The notes beneath the pieces are model-generated. The model was not told the DNA's origin. It saw nothing but the letters and a program-made list of their open reading frames with translations, and did not search any database. DNA of 64,000 nt from Stenotrophomonas sp. NA06056 (GTDB taxonomy: Bacteria; Pseudomonadota; Gammaproteobacteria; Xanthomonadales; Xanthomonadaceae): contig NZ_CP054931.1 of NCBI RefSeq assembly GCF_013364355.1, positions 1,736,001-1,800,000 on the forward strand, in the 5' to 3' direction. A program made the translations under genes and the position numbers. Positions 51,585 to 59,300 of this stretch are shown here, piece by piece (position 1 is the stretch's first letter; every line of letters starts with the position of its first letter).

Positions 51585-52634
51585 TCAAAGGGAGCCACGG
51601 GGGGCGGCAGTGTCGCCGCGGATGATCTCGATGCCCGGCGGTCGCGGTGTCGAGCGACGCTGCACCGCTGCGCGCGTGGGTGTTTCGTGTGCGCTGCGCT
51701 GCACACTGCTGCCGCGGCCGGCCAATGCGTCGCCATCCAGGCCGGCATAAGCATTGTTCTCCGGTCGCTGCAGGGCCTGTTGCTGTTCGTTGTCCAGGCC
51801 GCGCACCGGGTCCAGTACACCGCGCGCCTGCGGGAACAGCGCCAGATCCGGCAGGCCGGTATCGGCCGGATTACGCAGGGCGAGGAACAGCTTGCCCTGC
51901 TGCGCACCGAGCAACAGGCGATTGGCGTCGGCCACCGGCACCGCCAGCACTGCAGTGCGTGCCGGTTGCGTGGCATCGCTGCCGTTTCCGCTGCTGTGGG
52001 TGCTGCTGGAACCACGGGTGATATCCGCAGCGCGTGAGTCGTTGGGGGCCGGGGCCGGTGCCTCGCCCTGGCCAGTGCTGGGCGTCGCCGCGATGTCCTG
52101 CTGGCCATAGCTGAGCACGCGCAGGCGCGACAGCAGCAAGCGGGTCTGTGCGATGTCCTGCTGGCCGTTGTAGGCAGTCGCGGCGCTGCGCAGGTTGAGG
52201 AAGACGTCGACGAAATCGCCGGGCAGGATGCGGTTTCCTGCGGCGACAAGCTCATCGACCGGCACTGCCAGTGCCCGTTCACCCGGCCGCAGCTGCAGCG
52301 AGAAGCCCTGCGCGAGCAGGCCTGCGCCCACTGCGCTGCCTTCGCTGATGTCCTGCACCGGCACCTTGCCAACCACCGCTGCCAGGTCGGTCAGCGCGCC
52401 CGGCACGTCTGTGGTGCGTTGTGTCAGCCGCACGCCATTGGCGCTGATCGGCTCGCCGGCGGGTAGCCGCGCGGTGGCTTCAACGACACTGAAAGTCTGC
52501 GCATCGGCCTTCACGATCGTGCTCGGATTGTCCGCCGAAGCCGCCGGCTTGCGACCGATCACGAAGGCGACCACGGCGAGCAGCACGGCAAGCGCGATCA
52601 AGGCGATGGCGGCGATACGGGTCAACTTGAGCAT
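51585..52634 (-). CDS. cpaB: CpaB/RcpC pilus assembly protein
   Basis: A 349-residue protein. An N-terminal membrane anchor (IALIALAVLLAVVAFVIG) is followed by a SAF domain (about 40-105: VVEATARLPAGEPISANGVRL). The RcpC/CpaB family block is ERALAVPVDELVAAGNRILPGDFVDVFL, and a low-complexity C-terminus ends it. It couples the secretin to the inner-membrane machine. It sits 18 bases before cpaC. Confidence 0.92.
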   Translation of the reverse strand: MLKLTRIAAIALIALAVLLAVVAFVIGRKPAASADNPSTIVKADAQTFSVVEATARLPAGEPISANGVRLTQRTTDVPGALTDLAAVVGKVPVQDISEGSAVGAGLLAQGFSLQLRPGERALAVPVDELVAAGNRILPGDFVDVFLNLRSAATAYNGQQDIAQTRLLLSRLRVLSYGQQDIAATPSTGQGEAPAPAPNDSRAADITRGSSSTHSSGNGSDATQPARTAVLAVPVADANRLLLGAQQGKLFLALRNPADTGLPDLALFPQARGVLDPVRGLDNEQQQALQRPENNAYAGLDGDALAGRGSSVQRSAHETPTRAAVQRRSTPRPPGIEIIRGDTAAPRGSL

Positions 52635-52658
52635 GGAAAACGTCTCCTGTACCGATCG

Positions 52659-53132
52659 TCAGTTGCTGCCAAGGTCCAGCTGGGCAACCGCGACGCTGCG
52701 TATGGGGGCCCGCATCACCCAGCCATAGAGCGTGGCGGTGCCTGGCAGGAAGGGATGGGCGGCATAGTCGTAGCTCACGGTTACCGTCATGCATTGCACC
52801 GTTGCCAGGCCGGCGCAGGGCGCCTGCGGTGAGACCACGATGGCGCCGGCGCCGCCAGCGCTGCAGTCCGGGTTCTGCCCGGAAAACTGCAACAGCCACT
52901 GCATGGAGCGGCGGGCCGCCACGCAGGCTGCGGTGCGCCGTTCGCCGGCGCTGCCAAAGCGCAGCGATGCGCGCGCGCCCTCGGCCGAGGCCGTGGCCAG
53001 GGTCTGCTGCGCGGCCATGATCAGCACGCCGGAAAAGGTGAGCAGCAACAGCGGCAGCAGGCCGAGCAGCAGCATCAGCGCGAATTCAATGCTGGCCACG
53101 CCGCGCTGGCGGTGACGTGCGAACGCTTTCAT
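52659..53132 (-). CDS. tadE: TadE-like minor pseudopilin
   Basis: A 157-residue protein with a short leader and a prepilin-type site, RQRG|VASIEFAL (Glu at +5, Phe at +6), then a single membrane helix. The periplasmic part has four cysteines. Processed by TadV in other Tad systems. ATGA overlap with tadV upstream. Confidence 0.88.
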   Translation of the reverse strand: MKAFARHRQRGVASIEFALMLLLGLLPLLLLTFSGVLIMAAQQTLATASAEGARASLRFGSAGERRTAACVAARRSMQWLLQFSGQNPDCSAGGAGAIVVSPQAPCAGLATVQCMTVTVSYDYAAHPFLPGTATLYGWVMRAPIRSVAVAQLDLGSN

Positions 53133-53674
53133 GCGACGCCTCCATAGGTGGTTGCCAGTACCCAGCCAATCGCCGCGAAGGCCAGGTAGGCCGCATAGGG
53201 GATTCCCTGGCGCCCCTCGCGCGCGGCGTGCAGTTCGCGCAGGGCAGGGTGGCCATTCCAGTGCGTGCTGGCGCGATTGACCTGCATCTGCAGCCGCAGC
53301 GGCAGGTGACTGGCCAACTGCCTTCCGACGATCACCACCACGGCATGGGCGCCTGCGGCCAGGCTGGCCAGCACCCATACCGGCAGCAGTGCCTTCCAGC
53401 CCAGCAGCAGGCCGAGCACGGCGAAGAACTTCACATCGCCGGCGCCCATCCAGCGCACCGCATAGAACGGCAGCAGCGCCAACAGGCCAAGCGCCGCGCC
53501 CAGCAGATGTGGCGCCCATGCCATCCGCGGTGCATTGAACTGGCTGGCGACGATCAGTGAAGCGGCGATCGCGCACGCGGCCAGCAGCCAGGTGTTGGGC
53601 ACGCGGCGGGCATACAGATCGCTGATCGCGACCCGCAGGCACACTCCCATGGCCAGCAATCCCAGCAGTGTCAT
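53129..53674 (-). CDS. tadV: TadV/CpaA prepilin peptidase
   Basis: A 181-residue GxGD aspartic peptidase with four or five membrane helices. The active aspartates are in RVAISDLYARRVPN (first) and RWMGAGDVKFFAVLG (second, GAGD). It removes the leader of Flp and the pseudopilins. The start at MTLLGLLAMG is preceded by GAGGG with correct spacing; the longer in-frame ATGs overlap the intergenic hairpin. Confidence 0.92.
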   Translation of the reverse strand: MTLLGLLAMGVCLRVAISDLYARRVPNTWLLAACAIAASLIVASQFNAPRMAWAPHLLGAALGLLALLPFYAVRWMGAGDVKFFAVLGLLLGWKALLPVWVLASLAAGAHAVVVIVGRQLASHLPLRLQMQVNRASTHWNGHPALRELHAAREGRQGIPYAAYLAFAAIGWVLATTYGGVA

Positions 53675-53725
53675 CGCACACCCTCGTCGTCCGTCATTGG
53701 ACAGCTGCATACCCCCTTCATCGGC

Positions 53726-53757
53726 CACCGCGGTCGCCATCGAAGCGACCGCTGGTG
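53726..53757 (-). terminator. Hairpin between flp and tadV (possible attenuator)
   Basis: The inverted repeat GCGGTCGC (53730-53737) and GCGACCGC (53745-53752) is extended by CACC/GGTG across a mismatch, giving about 12 pairs. No T-run. It lies in the 101-base gap after flp, where partial termination or 3'-end protection would give more pilin mRNA than assembly-gene mRNA. Confidence 0.5.
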
Positions 53758-53775
53758 CTGCACCCCGCGCGACGG

Positions 53776-53958
53776 CTAGGTGGTGGTGGCGTCGGTGGCG
53801 ATGGCCTGCAGGCGGGTGAACAGCGTGGTGAAGAACGCGGTGATCTGGGTTCTGCCCACCACGATCAGGATGCCGGCGATCACGGCGGCCAGCAGCCCGT
53901 ATTCGAGCGCGGTCACGCCATCTTCTTCTTTCAGGAACTTGCGGATCGATGCGTTCAT
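53776..53958 (-). CDS. flp: Flp-family type IVb pilin
   Basis: A 60-residue major pilin. Leader MNASIRKFLKEEDG, cleavage after Gly14, then VTALEYGLLAAVIAGILIVVG with the family's Glu at +5 and Tyr at +6. The hydrophobic helix continues to about residue 36, and a short hydrophilic tail ends DATTT. It is the first gene of the Tad locus, separated from tadV by a hairpin. Confidence 0.96.
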   Translation of the reverse strand: MNASIRKFLKEEDGVTALEYGLLAAVIAGILIVVGRTQITAFFTTLFTRLQAIATDATTT

Positions 53959-54528
53959 GACGGTTGTCTCCCTCTACCTGTCAGTTTCTGCAGGACACCT
54001 GCATGGTCGGTGGCCCGGCTCCGCCGGGACCGTCCGTAGGCCCCCACCATCCTGGCGGAGGAGGCACGGCGGGTAATCCCGCTGTGCTCAAGCAGGGTGA
54101 TCACTCCCAGGTTGGGCAGCGGCCGCGCAACCGCAACCACTCGGCACCAGGCCGGTGGTCGAGTCGGTATGCCGTATGCGCATGGTCATGCTGCTCCCCT
54201 GGGTGTGGCCGCTTTTCTGCGTGCCCGATCACCGTGTAATCGACTTTGCCTGAATGGCAGTTCCCTGCAACCGGAACCTATATGCAAATTCGGCAGATTC
54301 GCTGAATTCCTGAATATTCCGAGCCGGATCTGTGACGTATATCCGTTCCTGCGCAAAACGATTCATGGTCGTGCAGATAATGTGAGGTCGATCTGTGCGC
54401 ATGCGAAAACCGTGCCATTCGCGCATACATTTTCTTCACGCGACCGATAATGCAGCGGCGTTGCGCCATGCTGTTTACGGCTGCGGATTATCGGGCATAC
54501 TCCCATTCAAGGTTTTGCATTTTCAGGG
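53959..54528. other. Divergent control region between flp and araC
   Basis: A 570-base stretch with no gene I can support. The half next to flp is GC-rich with small inverted repeats. From about 54235 to 54530 it turns clearly AT-rich for this genome (for example CCTATATGCAAATTCGG, TGAATATTCCGAG, CATACATTTTCTTCACG). No riboswitch or sigma-54 site could be matched. It must carry the promoters of flp-tad and of araC. Confidence 0.6.
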
Positions 54529-55632
54529 ATGGGCGCGCGTGATTCGCAGCGGCCATCACGGCAACGGACGATGCTCTTGGAAACGGCGTGTGCCCTGTCA
54601 GGCAGTGGGGGCGGGGCCGTGCAGCAGACCAAACGGGGGGACGACACTGTCATGGTCGGTGGTGGGGTGGAAGACAACGACGAAGGCGATCTCAGGTCGA
54701 TCGATCTGGCCACGCTGAGCGGCGTGCTCCGCGTGTGCGATGTGGAACTGTTGCTGCTGGATGGCAATGGCCCACGCGCGGCGTTCGCTTCGCGTGTCCA
54801 TGAGGAAGCGCTGTTCTGCAGCATCAGCTGCGGTTTCCATTGTCGCGGGCGATTCATGCTGCCCCCCGACTGGGCAATGCTCGGTTACCTGCACACCACC
54901 GATGATGCATTGAGCTGGTGCCATGGCGTGCCGCTGACGCCGGGAATGGCGCTGGCTGTGATGCCCGAGGGCATCAGTGAATTTACTCTCAGCCCCGGCA
55001 CGCAGATGACGCTGATGCTGGTGCCGGTCGCACGCGTGCAGCGCAAGCTGACCGAACTGAGCCTGCGCAGTACGCCGCCGGCGGGGCAGGCACTTTCGCT
55101 GTTCAATCTTGGCGATGATGCAATGCCCCTGGCTCGCCATTACCAGCAACTGCATGCGCAGCTGGGGCAGGGCGGTGGATTGCAGCCGGAAGAAACCGAG
55201 CGCCTGCTGCACGAGCATATCCAGGCACTGCTGGGTGCCGGCCCAGCAGACCGGCCCAACTGCAGCCGTGCCCGTCGCACGCACTACCTGATCGCGCAGC
55301 GGGCGGAGAATTTCATGCGCCTCAACCTGCGCCGCAATATCTACATGAATGAAATCTGCGACGCCGCCGGTGTCAGCGAACGTGGCCTGCGCTATGCGTT
55401 CGAGGATCTGTTCGGTACGTCGCCCAATCGCTACTTGTCGATGCTGCGGCTGTGTGCGGCCTGCCGCAGCCTGTCGATGGCCGATTCCAACCGGCGCTCG
55501 GTCAAGGCCATCGCCCTCAGCTGCGGGCTGTGGGATCTGTCGCGCTTTGCCGACAACTACCGCAAGGTATTTGGCGAACTGCCACGCGACACTCTCATGC
55601 GCGCGCCCGCGCAGCTCGGCCAGCCTGCCTGA
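54529..55632 (+). CDS. AraC-family regulator divergent from the Tad locus
   Basis: A 367-residue protein (start uncertain; ATG 54571 and 54652 are alternatives). Residues ~60-250 form an unclassified sensing domain (FCSISCGFHCRGRFMLPPDWAMLGYLH...TPGMALAVMPEGISEFTL). The C-terminal AraC domain has FMRLNLRRNIYMNEICDAAGVSERGLRYAFEDLFGTSPNRYLSML, then SVKAIALSCGLWDLSRFADNYRKVFGELP. The EICDAAGVSERGLRYAF helix resembles EutR-type regulators. By position it could regulate the Tad pilus, itself, or the adhesin downstream. Confidence 0.82.
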   Translation: MGARDSQRPSRQRTMLLETACALSGSGGGAVQQTKRGDDTVMVGGGVEDNDEGDLRSIDLATLSGVLRVCDVELLLLDGNGPRAAFASRVHEEALFCSISCGFHCRGRFMLPPDWAMLGYLHTTDDALSWCHGVPLTPGMALAVMPEGISEFTLSPGTQMTLMLVPVARVQRKLTELSLRSTPPAGQALSLFNLGDDAMPLARHYQQLHAQLGQGGGLQPEETERLLHEHIQALLGAGPADRPNCSRARRTHYLIAQRAENFMRLNLRRNIYMNEICDAAGVSERGLRYAFEDLFGTSPNRYLSMLRLCAACRSLSMADSNRRSVKAIALSCGLWDLSRFADNYRKVFGELPRDTLMRAPAQLGQPA

Positions 55633-55668
55633 GGGTGTCGGCCGGGCTGCCGCCCGGCTCCCGCAGAG

Positions 55669-55728
55669 GCCAAAGCCAAAGCCAAAGCCAAAGCCAAAGC
55701 AACAGCCAAAGCCAAAGCCAAAGCAACA
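55669..55728. repeat. Hexanucleotide microsatellite in island C
   Basis: Ten perfect six-base units in phase: five GCCAAA, one GCAACA, three GCCAAA, one GCAACA. The clearest of the hexamer tracts that mark the outer ends of each island. Confidence 0.9.
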
Positions 55729-55753
55729 GCCGGCTCTGGGTTTTCTGTGGGTT

Positions 55754-55857
55754 GGCGGGGCGGTGTGGGCTTGCAGGACACGCCGTAAACCCATCCATGG
55801 GGGCTCGATGGCGCCATCCATGGCGCCAACGGTCCTGCAAGCCCACACCGCCCCGCC
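55754..55857. repeat. Long stem-loop C1, covarying stem
   Basis: A perfect 26-bp stem joins 55754-55779 and 55832-55857 around a 52-base loop. The outer GGCGGGGCGGTGT is shared with A1/B1, but the inner part changes to GGGCTTGCAGGAC with fully matching changes in the other arm. Confidence 0.87.
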
Positions 55858-55978
55858 GTTGACAGTTTCCCGGTGACGGTTGGATCTACCGTCGTGCAAT
55901 CACTGTCTGCATGATCGATCTTTGATTTTCAGTGATTATTTCGATCTAAATGAAAAGCTGATGATCCGACTTTCCCTC

Positions 55979-56001
55979 AGCCGGGCATGGCCCGGCTCTA
56001 C
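55979..56001 (-). repeat. SMAG palindrome
   Basis: An AGCCGGGC/GCCCGGCT stem ending in CTAC, inside island C. The same stem type is found at 709-773. Confidence 0.75.
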
Positions 56002-56026
56002 AAGAAAGCGTGCAGGAAACTGTAGA

Positions 56027-56129
56027 AGGCGGGGTGGGTCCGGTTGCGGGGGCGTGAGCGCCATGGATGGCGCGACCGAGCTTACAGGGACGTACTTGCA
56101 GCGTCCCCCGCAGCCGGACCCACCCCGCC
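56027..56129. repeat. Long stem-loop C2 (inverted copy)
   Basis: The left arm 56027-56052 is identical to the A2 and B2 left arms. The right arm 56105-56129 pairs with one T-G wobble. The 52-base loop is nearly identical to that of A2. Confidence 0.85.
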
Positions 56130-56385
56130 ATCCCTCAGAAACCAAGCTTTTGCAGTTGCTGTTGCCTTTGACCTGGCCTCTGCGGGTGCCGGGCGGCAGC
56201 CCGGCCAGCCCTCCCTGCCGGTTTTGCATATGCGGCTGCCGAATCCGGCCGTGGATTTGCCGGAATGCGCGATTGCCCTGCCGGAATGAAGTGCTCAGCC
56301 CTCGTTGAAAGGCGCGAAATGTCAGTCACCTGCCTAACGGCAAGTCCACTGACTTTCAAGTTGTCCGCCTACGGGGGAAATGCTC

Positions 56386-59300
56386 ATGAACCGCATCTAC
56401 CGGCGTGTATGGAACCGCCAGCTCAATGCTCTGGTTGTGGCCTCGGAACTGGCCACCGGCGATAGCGGTGGCACCGCACCGCGTGACCGTCGTGCCAGCC
56501 TTCTGGTGCCCAGCACTCTGGCCCTGGCACTGCTGTGTGTGCTGGCCAGCGGACCTGCGGCGGCAACAGAGTCCAACCAGTCACTGCGCGACCTGCAGGC
56601 GCTGGCAGCCAAGTACACCCAGCCGATGCCGGTGAAGGTCGATGCCGAGGTGGCGCTGGCGGCGGCCGCGCGACAGGCACAGGCGAACCCGGCGATCAGT
56701 GCGAATGCGCGCGTCGGCCTGCAGCTGAGCACGACGTCGCTGCCGATTGTGCGCGATGTGCTGCCGGCGACCGTGCAGGTCAAGCTGGCGGCCGGCGCCA
56801 CGCCAAATCAGGTACCGGCACCGACCCTTGCTGCCGACGTGCGCGCCAGCGTCGGCGCCGGCAATGCAGCCGCTACCCATGTCGATGCCTCGCTTGCCGC
56901 CAACGTCACACCGGCTGCGCAGGCACCGTTGGGCCTGTCTGCCAAGGCGGCAGCGAAGGCCGACGTCGGCATCGCCGGTACACCGGTGACCAGCGTGGAT
57001 GCCGGTACCCACGTTGGCGCAGCAGTGAGTGCAACCCCGTCCGGGCTGAAAGCGGCCGTTGACGGCAAGGTTGATTCGCAGCTGGCCGTGGCCGGCAAGC
57101 ACATCGAAGGGCAGGGCCAGGTCGGTGCTACCGCCGGGGTCACGCTGCCCGCCAAGGAAGAGCTGCCGGGCGACACTGATGACCGTGCGGTCACCGCTGC
57201 GTTCGATGCCGGTGTCGCGGGCAAGGTGCGCGTGCAGGGCAAGGACGGCGAGGAACTGGTCGCTGATCGCAACCTCAAGCTGGCTGGCACCGCAACGGTC
57301 GGCGCGCAGAACAGCGCGCTGGGCCTGGGTGGCCTGCTCAATGGTGTTGGCACTGCACTGAATGGTGTTGGCACTGCGGTGGGCAGCCTGCTCAACGGGG
57401 ATCTGTCCGGCACCGTCAACAATCTCGGCGGGGCCGTGGGCGGCCTGGTCGGCAATACCCTGGGCAGCCTCGGCCTGACCTCGCCGTCGGCCATTCCGCC
57501 GACCAGCCCGAAGGCGCCGGCCGCTTCCGATCCGAATGCAGGCCTGGTGATCGGCACCGGTGGCCTGGTGGGCGGTGTCACCGAACTGCTTGGCCCGACC
57601 ACCGCCAGCCTGTTCGGCGGTACCGGCTACCTGTCCAACGGCAACCTCAAGCTCAGCACCGCCAACGTCATGCAGACCTATTCCACGGTCAACGTGCTTG
57701 GTCTGCCGGTGGTCAACGCCACGCCGGTGGGTACCACGCTCAATGGCCTGGGGGGCGCGGTCACCGGCGGCAGCTCGCACCTGACCCTGATCGGCGGTGT
57801 CACCTCCGACAGCTACATCTACAACATCAACAACGGCAATCCCGGTGGCCTGCTGGGCCTGCTGCTGCCCAAGGACTCGCCGGCGTGGGCGGCCAAGTGC
57901 CTGGACATCGCGCTGGCCGACATCTCCTGCTGGGCAGTCAACGCCGCACAGGACTACCAGGTGCTGATGGGCGATGGCGCTTATGCCAACGGTTCCAAGG
58001 AAGTGGTGATCGGCGCCAATGCCCGCCATGAGCTGCCGAAGGTCGATGCCAATGTGGCCTTCCCTGGCGCAGGCGCCAACGATCCGAGCGATCCGACCGG
58101 TGTTCCCACTGCCGACTACGCGGCACGCATGGGGCACTCGGTGGTGGTCGGTGACAGCGCCAGTGGCACCGCCAACGGACAGACCCTGCTCGGTGCGGAG
58201 AGCACCTCCAACCAGGCCAATTCGGTGGCGCTGGGCTACCGCTCGGCCGCGCTGCGCGGCGCCCAGGCCAGCTACAGCGCCTATGGCCTGACCACTGCAC
58301 AGGTGTCGGCGGGTGAAGTGTCGGTAGGCACCGCCGGTGGCGGCGAGCGGCAGATCACCAATCTCGCGGCCGGCAGCGCCAACACCGACGCGGTCAACGT
58401 CGCCCAGCTGAAGGGCGCAATCAGCCAGATCGATGCGGTCAGCGCGGCGGCGGTCACCTACGACCTGGACGGTGCAGGCGACCCCAACTATCGCCGTGTC
58501 ACGCTCGGCGGTGGCACCGGCACCACCACCATCGGCAATCTGGCCGCCGGCGCGGTCAATGCCACCAGCAGCGAAGCGGTCAACGGCGCACAGCTGTTCG
58601 CCAGCAACGACACCATGGCGAAGTTCTTTGGCGGACGCGCAGCGTTCGATCCGCTCACCAGCACCTTCACCGCACCGCTGTTCGAGATCAGCACCATCTC
58701 CACCGGTGGCGCGGTGGCCTCGGGGCTGTATGACAACGTCACCGACGCCTTCGATGCGGTGGACGGCTCGCTGGTCAACCTCAACACGCAGATCAACGAC
58801 ATCCGCAACACCGGCACCAAGTACCTGCGGGTGAATTCGACCGGTGCCGAAGCCGTAGCCAGCGGCGCCGAATCGATTGCCGTCGGCGCCGGTGCCAGCG
58901 CAACCGCCGCCAACAGCATCGCTGTCGGTGCCGGCAGCCTGGCTGATCGGGCCAACAGCGTGTCGATCGGTGCGGCGGGCGCCGAGCGTCAGGTCACCAA
59001 CGTCGCTGCCGGTACCGCCACCACTGACGCGGTCAACCTGGGTCAGTTGCAGGCCTCGGAAGAAGGCGCATTGCGCTACGACGTCAACGGCGATGGCAGC
59101 GTCAACTACGGCAGCGCCACGCTCGGCCAGGCCGGCACGGCCACCACGCTGCGCAACCTCGGCCCGGGCCAGATCAGTGCGGCCAGCAGCGAAGCGATCA
59201 ACGGCGCGCAGTTGTTCGCGGCCAACCAGACCGTAGCGACCCACCTCGGGGGTGGCGCTGCAGTGGATGCAAATGGCGTGGTCACCGCGCCGACCTACAC

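Larger units (their letters stand above)
55637..56215. repeat. Composite palindrome island C (whole)
   Basis: A 579-base gene-free stretch between the araC and adhesin genes. It holds: an outer GCCGGGC hairpin, a hexamer tract (55669-55728), stem-loop C1 (55754-55857), an AT-rich centre (about 55900-55975), a SMAG (55979-56001), inverted stem-loop C2 (56027-56129), a TTGCAG/TTGCTG/TTGCCT hexamer remnant and an outer GCCGGGC hairpin. Unlike A and B it lies between two same-strand genes. From 56216 to 56385 is the adhesin leader, with no recognised site. Confidence 0.8.

Noticed and set aside
53955..54140. Small minus-strand frame upstream of flp
   Set aside because: No ribosome site, Arg-rich low-complexity composition, and it lies where the flp promoter must be.
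53959..54235. Cyclic-di-GMP or other riboswitch in the flp leader
   Set aside because: I compared both strands with the GEMM motif core from memory and found no matching conserved segments.
55669..55728. Possible CRISPR array in island C
   Set aside because: The repeats are six-base units without spacers, so this is a microsatellite; no cas genes are in the window.
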